DNA of 64,000 nt, from the NCBI RefSeq assembly GCF_014839805.1, contig NC_051115.1, forward strand, positions 2,602,600 to 2,666,599, given 5' to 3'. Position numbers and translations under genes: made by a program. The notes below the pieces were generated by a model, which searched no databases, had not been told where the DNA came from, and saw nothing but the letters and a program-made list of their open reading frames with translations. The stretch's first letter is position 1. Every line of letters begins with the position of its first letter. Below, in pieces: positions 57,301-64,000 of this stretch. The DNA is from Manduca sexta (Eukaryota > Arthropoda > Insecta > Lepidoptera > Sphingidae).

Positions 57301-60300
57301 GACGTTTGAAATGGAATCATATCTAAGCGACAAATATACCGAAAATGAATTATATAAAAATTTAGAGTTGCCAAATTTGTATCCGTCATTTGACCTAGGT
57401 TTTGTATTTCTAGGACAATTTTAAAATCATTAGACTATATCTTCACTACATAGTATAAAACAAAGTCGCTTTCTCTGTCCCTGTGTCCCTTTGTATGCTT
57501 AAATCTTTAAAACTACGCAACGGATTTTGATGCGGTTTTTTTTAATAGATAGAGTGATTCAAGAGAAAGGTTTATATGTATAATAATAACATCCATTAAA
57601 TAGTGGAGAAATACTGTTATTTTGTTATGTTATACCCGTGCGAAGCCAGAGCGGGCCGCTATGTTTTTATATACAACGTTTACAGTTTTTCTGTAGTGTA
57701 TTTAGTATCACCATTGCACCCGTGCGAAGCCGGGGCGGGTCGCTAGTATCTTTATGGAATAAAAAATTTAATAGTTATGAATTTTCATTAATATCATAAC
57801 TTTAAATCACTCTACTCAAAAATTTACTGATTGTCGCTTAGATATTATTGCCTTTCAAGCGTATGAAATTCCCCGACCCCGCGGAATCTACTCTCTCTCT
57901 CTATCTACTCACCACTCAGCTCCGACCTCGACGAGTCCATCTCCGAAGGGCACGGTGTTGACTCGTCCGCCGACCCTGTCCATCGCCTCCAGCGCCAGGA
58001 CCTTCTTCCCGGCCTTGGCGAGGGTCGACGCGGCCGTCGTACCAGCTGACCCTAGGCCTACGACGATCGTGTCGTAGACCATGGCGCTGTGGAGCATAGA
58101 AAAAATAAAAAACCTGACTGACGAAAATTTTACTAGGAGCCACAAAAAATAATAATAAAAAAGCAGCGATAGCCTGGGTGTGGAACGGACTGCCAAGACG
58201 AATGTCCGCAGGTTTAAATCCCAAGGGCTCACACCTCTAACTTTTCTAAAAAATCATGTGTGTGTTCTTTGTGAATTTATCGTCGCTTTAACGGTGAAGG
58301 AAAACATCGTGAGGAAACCTGCACATCTGAGACGTTGTCTATAGGAATTTCGAAGGTGCGTGAAGTCTACCAATCCTTACTAGGCCAGCGTGGTGGATTA
58401 AGGCCTAAACCCTCTCAGTAGTAGAAGAGGCCCGTGCTCAGCAGTGGCCAAGTATATAATACAGGACTGATATTATTTAATTAAATCATTTGATAAGTTA
58501 TTATTTATCAACTTTAGGAAAAATTCATGCAATAGTTTGAGAGCATAAAAAGGTAAAAAGGCCAATTTCTGATCAAGGATCACTTCTAAATATTCAAGGT
58601 CCAAGGAATTATTTGACCAGACATACTAATTGATGCTGTTATTTTTCTTTTTATATCTAATGACGTTGTGACATCTTGTCATACGGACATTTCAAATAAG
58701 AACGACTTATTATCAACTAGCGGCCCGCTCTGGCTTCGCATGGGTATAACATAACAAAATAACAATATTTCTCCACTATTTAATGGATGTTATTATACAT
58801 ATAAACCTTCCTCTTGAATCACTCTATCTATTAAAAAAAACCGCATCAAAATCCGTTGCGTAGTTTTAAAGACTTAAGCATACAAAGGGATATAGGGACA
58901 GAGAAAGCGACTTTGTTTTATACTATGTAGTGATGGTTAATAACTTTTGGAGCAAAAATTAGGTCTCAATATCCGATAACTAACTAACTATATTCTTTAA
59001 TGTCTGATTGTAGTATCTGTTAAATCCGTTTAATTGGATTTTCCCCCCGTTTAAACGGTGATGTGCGTGCATAAGCTTTTATAATTAATCTTTTTATACA
59101 AAAGACTTGGAACAAAAATTAAAAAGATTCAATGGACAATTGAATATGACAAAAACCCGGAGTTTCTTTCTGTATTTCTTCTTCGGGTAGTCATCGCTTA
59201 GGTAGCTAGTGGAAGGCTGGTAGGTTAGCTAGGTTAGGACCTTTATCGGACTCACCGGTGAGGATCGCGACGCGTTCCTACCTTTATGTTTATTAAGATT
59301 ATGTACATCTTTTTTATTTATTTTTTCCTGCCAGCCCGAGCTGGCTACTTTGTTTACTTTGTAGTTTTTCAACTTCTTTATGTCTGTATATAAGCGACTT
59401 AATTTGAGTTACAATTAAATATTCTCATGTACACATACAAGGTGTTGCTTTGCATCCCCGCCATGTTTAAAGAGTATTGTAATGTAAGTCCTACCTCAAA
59501 CTGAAATCCCAATATTTGATTAAAATATTTTACGATGATTTTGAATTAACCCCCATGTATATGTCAGAATAAGCCGCACAACAACGCGAATAGCCCACAC
59601 ACATGGACGGCACTCTCTGCTTAATAATAATAATAATAATATCAGCCCTGTATTCTCTGCTTGCAGTCGATAAATCAAAGCAATTTGTGTTTGTGTCAGC
59701 TGTGTACCATTACACGTGTGGTTTAATATAATCTTAATTATTTTATAAAGAGTAATTTTCGGTACTTATTTTTTCATTGATTCGTGTTCTATAAGTAGAG
59801 TGTACCAACTTCCGTAAATATGGCGGGGATGCAAATCCACAACTTTTATGTAAAGCAATAAAAAAAATCTTGATTTATCGTAAGTACAACTATGTTCGCC
59901 TACGTGATTTATAAAGCATTTTATTATTTATTTTATTTATTGCAGCATATTTTAATAACCTCATAAAATGTTTCGCTCTAGATTTTTTTTTACATTTTTA
60001 TTTATATACATATATTATAACACCATAACAATTGAAACTAATGCGATGTTATACAGATTTAATTTTAACAATTTATTTCAATACACTTATGAGCCATTTC
60101 ACTGAATTCCGACAGGTTACATATAAATATATCCAAGTTCTGAGATATAGTATTAAGCAGTCGTATGGCCCGTGACAAGGGCGCAAACCTTAGAATATTT
60201 GTTCGCGGTGGTTGATGTTAGATGCCACTGGCGTACTACGTTAATGTTATTTTATTTGTCAGGCGACCCCATCAGTGAATTAAATTAAAGTTAAACTACA

Positions 60301-60374
60301 TAACAATAATAAAAAGAAGTTACTTACCGGCTCCCGGCAACACAGAGAACTAGTAACACTGACCACGGCGTCAT
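48362..60374 (-). CDS. flavin amine (polyamine) oxidase AO3, predicted secretory
   Basis: Exons: 60374-60328, 58086-57913, 57145-56933, 56064-55848, 54796-54618, 53261-52991, 49076-48973, 48602-48362; all phases join to 481 residues. The N-terminus MTPWSVLLVLCVAGSRA is a signal peptide with likely cleavage after A17, before Met18. An in-frame upstream ATG (60392) would add MFGTIK but lies too close to the TATA box to be in most transcripts. GLGSAG, the GGR motif, GAEWIHG, K304 (IGKIILSF) and AGEATN...TVHGASETGY are intact. One extra codon relative to AO2 lies in exon 3. The C-terminus is SNKI, not PTS1. It is closest to AO2; exon 8 differs by only a few residues. Substrate unknown. Confidence 0.88.
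48712..48925 (-). mobile_element. Helitron-like insertion in AO3 intron 7
   Basis: Paralogous to 33608-33826 and inserted at the same place in the intron. Confidence 0.62.
49155..49293 (+). repeat. CGTTTCGAAGAC family copy shared with AO2
   Basis: Contains ACTGACGTTTCGCAGACTTT, TTCATGGTGACGAGG and TCCGAAAAGTCACTG; no family Z insertion precedes it, unlike AO2. Confidence 0.65.
49425..49615 (-). mobile_element. diverged SINE S2 shared with AO2
   Basis: TATAACCGAAGGGGTGGGC at left and the B-box relative GGGAATCGAACCCTAGATTC at right. Confidence 0.6.
49616..51365. other. AO3 intron 6 DNA without recognised features
   Basis: AT-rich; no gene. A short CTTTCTTTCTTTCT tract at 50822-50838 follows ACAATAAAAACTTTTTT and may be the tail of an old retroelement. 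Confidence 0.5.
51367..51604. mobile_element. fold-back SINE S1 insertion
   Basis: The 3' end is in minus orientation (ATCAGACCTGTATTATATAC to TCTACTACTGAGA), followed by a longer S1 piece in plus orientation that ends CTCTCAGTAGTAGAG. GAGACATATATAT flanks both sides. This inverted arrangement with one target duplication resembles twin-primed insertion. Confidence 0.7.
51605..52350 (+). repeat. interspersed repeat family G, split by SINE S1
   Basis: GTATGCCATGGTTGCCGATTC and TATAAGGGCTCGCGAACATT at left, CGCGAACATTCCTTGGCCC and GTTGACTGCGGGGCCCG at right match the copy at 35370-35705. Confidence 0.68.
51821..52128 (-). mobile_element. tRNA-derived SINE S1 with clear target duplication
   Basis: On the minus strand the head (GCGGCGATAGCCTAGTTGG, B box GGTTCAAATCC) is at right and the AATAATAATAAT-type tail at left. 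TCGCGAACATT flanks both sides. Confidence 0.82.
52355..52935 (+). mobile_element. decayed LINE ORF2 C-terminal fragment in AO3 intron 6
   Basis: With several stops and shifts the plus strand reads FEMWWRRRILRIPWTVKRIN, ESILSQLKVETR and later GKRFRGNRWTDQIKD. This is the known C-terminal region of RTE-like LINE ORF2. Confidence 0.72.
53705..53968 (+). repeat. interspersed repeat family Z
   Basis: From TGCTTTGAATGACGAGACGA to TGACCTACCTCCAG, with small deletions, in AO3 intron 5. Confidence 0.65.
54248..54495 (+). mobile_element. tRNA-derived SINE S2
   Basis: Head GCCTCGGTGTAGTTGTACTG, a mutated B box (GAGTTAGAATCCC) and the body ending ACCCCTTCGGGGATAAATG. Confidence 0.72.
54896..54962 (-). 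mobile_element. SINE S1 3' fragment
   Basis: ATAATATCAGCCCTGTATCT and GGCCTCCTCTCTGACG only. Confidence 0.5.
54963..55829. other. AO3 intron 4 DNA, no gene seen
   Basis: AT-rich; a short S1-like word (AACGATTAAGGAAAACATCG) occurs at about 55463. Confidence 0.45.
56150..56402 (-). mobile_element. RTE LINE 3' fragment in AO3 intron 3
   Basis: CATCATCATCAGCCACATAA, AGTCCACTGCTGAACATAGG and TTTCCAGACGGACCTGTCG. Flanks (GAATGAGAGGAGCATG at left, CTTGCTAATCCGCTGGG at right) also match 38110-38390, so it is shared with AO2. Confidence 0.7.
57443..57746 (+). mobile_element. Helitron of the TCACTACATAG family in AO3 intron 2
   Basis: Begins TCACTACATAGTATAAAAC and ends GCGGGTCGCTAG. No ORF. AO2 intron 2 lacks it. 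Confidence 0.68.
58163..58478 (+). mobile_element. tRNA-derived SINE S1
   Basis: Head AGCGATAGCCTGGGTGTGGA, B-box GGTTTAAATCC, end ACAGGACTGATATTAT. It is in AO3 intron 1. Confidence 0.75.
58640..59010. repeat. family X arm fragment split by a Helitron
   Basis: TCTAATGACGTTGTGACATC and GACATTTCAAATAAGAACGAC at left, TAACTTTTGGAGCAAAAATT at right match the outer arms at 25024 and 30305. The Helitron at 58717-58933 separates them. Confidence 0.62.
58717..58933 (-). mobile_element. Helitron of the TCACTACATAG family
   Basis: On the minus strand it starts TCACTACATAGTATAAAAC and ends CGGGCCGCTAG; flanks A and T; inserted in a family X fragment. Confidence 0.7.
59011..60320. other. AO3 intron 1 DNA, no gene seen
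   Basis: AT-rich without supported features beyond a short ATAATAATAATATCAGCCCTG S1 tail at about 59625-59650. Confidence 0.5.
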
Positions 60375-60415
60375 TTTTATTGTGCCAAACATCTCCCGCG
60401 GACTCCGTTATATAG
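60328..60415 (-). promoter_or_regulatory. TATA promoter and signal-peptide exon 1 of AO3
   Basis: CTATATAACGG on the minus strand (60415-60405) lies about 40 bp before ATG 60374. The donor GTAAGT follows 60328. The block from AACAATGACCCGTG to GTAAGTAAC is strongly conserved with AO2. Confidence 0.75.
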
Positions 60416-60495
60416 CATCATTATCTACATAGATCTCGCCACGGGTCATTGTTATTTAATAATAGAATTCTGGATTGTTCGACTATTATAAAAAC

Positions 60496-60702
60496 GAGAT
60501 TAATAATATAATAATATCAGCCCTGTATTATATACTTGCCCACTGCTGAGCACGGGCCTCCTCTACTACTGAGAGGGATTAGGCCTTAGTCCACCACGCT
60601 GGCCTAGTGCGGATTGGTAGACTACACACACCCTCGAAATTCCTATAGAGAATTTCTCAGATGTGCAGGTTTCCTCACGATGTTTTCCTTCACCGTAAAA
60701 CC
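60496..60702 (-). mobile_element. SINE S1, head missing
   Basis: ATATCAGCCCTGTATTATAT at left to TTTCCTTCACCGT at right. Confidence 0.7.
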
Positions 60703-60704
60703 GA

Positions 60705-61890
60705 ACGATATCTTATCACTTTGGTGGTAGCAGAGAACAAGTATCTCTACATACAGGAGTATTACAAAGATGTAAATGCAAACAAGGTTGTGGCTAGATC
60801 TTTTTGTACAATGAGTAACTACCTAAAACATAACGCAGGGCTCATCTATTTCTTGTTTTAAAGATCGCTCAAGATTTGGTTAACTATCGAATAGCATAGA
60901 GTCAGTATCGCAACAAATACATTTTTATGTGATAACAAAATTAAAAGATATGAATCCTAACATCATACGTGTCACCTGGAACTTCCAGGAATCAGGGCAT
61001 GGTAATGGAGCTCCAGACGGTATTGGTGCGGTGGTTAAACATATAACAAATAACTTTGTCAAATATAGAGGAGATATAAGTTCTTTTGAAGACTTTACTG
61101 CTGTGGTTTCTAATACAATAAAAAACACATTTTGATATATAGTGCTTGAAAACGATATTGCAGATAAAAAAGTTCCCATCTGGTATTCCAGAATTTAACG
61201 GAACAATGAACGTCCATCAATTAGTGTTACGGAGTAATGATTATAATAAAATTATAACTTTTCGAAATCTTAGCTGTTTCGAATGTCAAGATAATCTTAC
61301 TCCATGCAAACATAATAAATATTTAGGTACTTTGTATTTTAATAACTATGGTAAAGCAGTGGAACAGCAGCCTATCCCGTCTAATCAAAACGAAGAAACT
61401 TATGACATTGAAGACGAAAGATCTACATTTAAAATTGACACACTAACAATTTCAAATAACATTAATGGCTCTCAGTAGTAGAGGAGGCCCGTGCTCAGCA
61501 GTGGGCAAGTATATAATAGAGGGCTGATACTATTATTATTATTATCAATGACTCAGGTGTTTTAGAAAAATTGCATATTTTAGACGATCCAACTTCATTA
61601 TTGGCGTCATGTTCAGCAAACGCAACTACGTATTCAGCACATAGTGCTGGTAAGGCTAAATCAAATAAGGTCACAATTTTTACAGACGTACGCCTAAATT
61701 GGGATAACATGGCCTTTAATTTGTACCAAAATATAAAAAGGGTTTCTCAGGACACGTCACGTCACCAACAAGAATTTGAATCGTTCATTCGATCAGATGA
61801 AAAAGAAATATCACAGCAATTATTTCTCAAAGATTCCTTTGTGAGTAGTTGCGAGTTTGAAAATATGCGGTTAACTTGCTGTGTCTTTTG
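60705..61890 (+). pseudogene. broken transposon-type protein gene
   Basis: Three adjacent open stretches in shifting frames look like one degraded protein. 60915-61135 has VTWNFQESGHGNGAPDGIGA, 61146-61478 has FNGTMNVHQL and FRNLSCFECQDNLTPCKH, and 61550-61891 has SAGKAKSNKVTIFTDVRLNW. The GHGxGAPDGxGAxxK block followed by FxGTMxVHQ and LSCFxC is a layout I have seen in uncharacterised, repeated insect proteins of probable transposon origin. I cannot name the family. A SINE piece sits inside at 61470-61548, and at least two frameshifts are present. Confidence 0.5.
61470..61548 (+). mobile_element. SINE S1 3' fragment inside the broken gene
   Basis: CTCTCAGTAGTAGAGGAGGC to GGGCTGATACTATTATTATT; the protein-like sequence resumes on the other side. 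AATG may be the target duplication. Confidence 0.65.
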
Positions 61891-62412
61891 ATTGCGTTGA
61901 CATAGAAGTTTGATTTTGTTATAGCTTAAAGGTATTATAGAGCTGAGTATTTGATATGAATTTCAATTTAATACCTCTGCGCATTCATGAGGAAAGGAGT
62001 AGTAACTTTAAAATTATTAAAAAAAAAATTTTTTTTTTTATTATAAATTTTTTATTATATGATGTCACTAAAAAATTACGGTGTCCGCAATTTTTCCTTT
62101 ATCTGTACTACAAGACGTTGCTTTGTACCAAATTTCAAGATTCTGAGTTCACGGGAAGCACGATGTAGGTTTTGATTCGCTTGCGAGTTTCGAAAATTTG
62201 CGAAACGGCTGTATCTTTTGATTGCGTTGGCTCAGAAGTTTGTTTTTTATCACAGCTCCAAGGGACAGTAGACCTGAGTATTTGATATAAATTTCAGCTT
62301 AATATCTCCACGCGTTCCTGAGAAAAAGGGTCTTGACAGACCGACGGACGACAAAGTGATCCTATAAGGATTCCGTTTTTTCCTTTTGAGGTGCAGAACC
62401 CTAAAAATTATA
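61846..62412. repeat. interspersed repeat ending in GGTGCAGAACCCTAAAAA
   Basis: TTTTGATTGCGTTGACATAG, TTAAAGGTATTATAGAGCTG and the end GATTCCGTTTTTTCCTTTTG are a common non-coding insect repeat; partial copy at 46600-46860. Confidence 0.55.
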
Positions 62413-62414
62413 TA

Positions 62415-62590
62415 ATTGTAAAAGGTAGATATTGTAACTTTGACTTTTCGGATGACCAACACCTCAGTTCGCCACGTGACAACGAAGAAGAAGAAGAGAA
62501 AATTAAAATATAAAACCGTGATAAAATCCATAAATTTTAATGTCCAACATTCGCGTAAACATAAGAATCATTAATCTATAAAATAATTAG
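62415..62590 (-). repeat. CGTTTCGAAGAC family copy
   Basis: TTGACTTTTCGGATGACCAAC, AGAGAAAATTAAAATATAAAA and AACATTCGCGTAAACATAAG are shared with the copies near 17.2 and 11.9 kb. Confidence 0.55.
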
Positions 62591-63380
62591 TATTAATGTG
62601 ACGGAATACTTATTAGCTGTGGAATCAGTTGACAATTAAAACACAATGTTCATTAGAATGTCTTTTGTAACAAAGTATGACATTGATAATCATTATCGTA
62701 AACATAATGTTTCCTAAACTCATAATAATGTAAGACACAATTATGTAACATAATGAAATAGATTAATAACAAAATATATTATGTAAAATCTATTGTAAAG
62801 GTGAAGTTCCGAAGAACGCAACTGCAGATAAATAAAACTACTTGCTTGGAGACAGAAATGTCACTTAATTTTAATGATCGATACCCATTTTTTTAGAAAT
62901 TTATTTCTCCATATATACAGTGAATTTTACTATCAAAAGTCTCTTTTTTATATTGTTCCTTTATTTAGTAAAAATATTACGCGGTAATTCGCTTTGTATA
63001 TGTAAATAACTGAATTCAAGAAACTGCAATGGATTTAAAATAAGTTGATTGACATCTGAGAGCTCCGGTCAAGCATTCAAGACGATTCTATAGGTTATAA
63101 TCTGCAATAAGTATCCAAGGACAAACGTAGCGGTAGGAAGAACGGGGGTATGAGTCAGTGGGAGGCAGCTACCCTGAAGAATTATAGGTAGTTATGCCGT
63201 TTGTCTCCAGTCAAAGATTTGCATGTCTCATTTGTTCTATAATTTTTAATGTTGAATTTACTAAAAAATAAAACAAACAAGTAATTCCTTAGTCACATAG
63301 ACAAACATAGCTGCACTTTTGACAGGATTCATGTTAGTAATAATTATTATAATTAAGAGTTACCTACTTTAAGAGTGTTA
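62591..63380. other. no gene seen
   Basis: AT-rich, no supported feature. A leader-exon copy for AO3 was looked for here and not found. Confidence 0.5.
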
Positions 63381-63384
63381 CTAC

Positions 63385-63440
63385 AAGCGATAGCCTAGCT
63401 GGGTTTGGAACGAACTGCTGGGACGAATGTCCGCGCTGCC
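63385..63440 (+). mobile_element. SINE S1 head fragment
   Basis: AGCGATAGCCTAGCTGGGTT and GACGAATGTCCGCG only. Confidence 0.55.
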
Positions 63441-63835
63441 GGCCGTGGTTACTTCCATGGTCGGCAAACTACAAAAACATTGATAGTGTAAAAATAATAA
63501 TAATTCAGCCATCTTTAAAAATATGAGTATTCACAACGTCACACGGTAGCCACTTGTACAAAATGGCCACAAATCTGCATCTGTGTGTTCCGAAATGCAC
63601 CTTAACTCTATTTAAAATAGACGTTTTTTTCAAATACGACCAGTCATGTTTCGCACGGTGTCACGTGGTCTTTTCTACACATACACACAAAATAGTGTCT
63701 TTTGTAATAGAAATATTAGTCGGTGTTACCAACTACGGTATTGTAATAATTATATATTTTGACTAACGCTTTATTTATCTAACAATGTATTGGGAATGTG
63801 TACAATGAAGTTTTGACTTAATTTTATAAGGAAGA

Positions 63836-64000
63836 CTAGCGATAGCATAGTTGGATGTGGAACGGACTGCCGAGACGAATGTCCGCAGGTTCAAAACCCA
63901 AGGGCACACATATCTGACTTTTCTAAAATTATGTGTGTATTCTTTGTGAATTATCGCTCGATTTAACGGTAAAGGAAAACATCGTGAGGAAACCTGCACA
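63836..64000 (+). mobile_element. SINE S1 running off the window end
   Basis: Head AGCGATAGCATAGTTGGATG, B box GGTTCAAAACCC, body to GAGGAAACCTGCACA. Confidence 0.72.

Noticed and set aside
60390..60392. Upstream ATG of AO3 giving MFGTIKMTPW
   Set aside because: It lies about 20 bp from the TATA box, upstream of the expected transcription start, and has no counterpart in AO2; ATG 60374 is preferred.

Overview
This is a eukaryotic, AT-rich, intron-containing insect window, most likely from a moth or butterfly. The order is inferred from the repeats: two tRNA-derived SINE families, Helitrons ending in CTAG after a GC-rich hairpin, RTE LINE tails followed by ATG/GAT repeats, and many short inverted-repeat elements, all of kinds I recognise from lepidopteran genomes. 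No bacterial-type operon, CRISPR array or rRNA is present.

The host genes are three tandem paralogues of a flavin-dependent amine (polyamine) oxidase, all on the minus strand. Their coding spans are 14969-7903 (AO1), 42313-33275 (AO2) and 60374-48362 (AO3). I rebuilt all exon borders by hand. Every junction has GT/AG sites and matching phase, and the predicted proteins have 463, 482 and 481 residues. AO1 has no signal peptide and ends in Ser-Lys-Leu, the canonical peroxisomal signal PTS1. AO2 and AO3 lack that tripeptide. They instead carry an extra TATA-proximal first exon that encodes a signal peptide, whose predicted cleavage site lies at the splice junction just before the Met that aligns with the AO1 start. 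A tandem family thus appears split between peroxisome and secretory pathway. A second kind of leader exon, with a conserved splice donor, occurs three times (20.2, 23.6 and 45.6 kb). Exons 2 and 5 are almost identical in all three genes while the other exons have diverged, which suggests gene conversion. AO2 and AO3 share intronic and downstream transposon insertions, so they come from a later segmental duplication.

Layout. 1-1000: AT-rich flank with one possible GC-rich terminal exon. 1001-6598: full-length RNase H-encoding LINE with target-site duplication and one frameshift in each ORF. 7.9-15 kb: AO1 with TE-filled introns. 15-24 kb: SINEs, MITEs, a head-to-tail pair of Helitrons and two leader-exon copies. 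25.0-30.3 kb: a large inverted-arm structure holding an element with about 405 bp terminal inverted repeats and a small Cys/His-motif ORF. 30.4-32.5 kb: nested Helitron and SINE. 33.3-42.3 kb: AO2, with a THAP-domain DNA element nested in a SINE and a long hexanucleotide array in intron 2. 42.4-48.3 kb: MITEs, third leader exon and a truncated LINE. 48.4-60.4 kb: AO3. 60.5-64 kb: broken TE-type protein gene and SINE pieces.

Limits: exon borders, repeat borders and family names come from reading by eye. No alignment, database search or transcript evidence was available.
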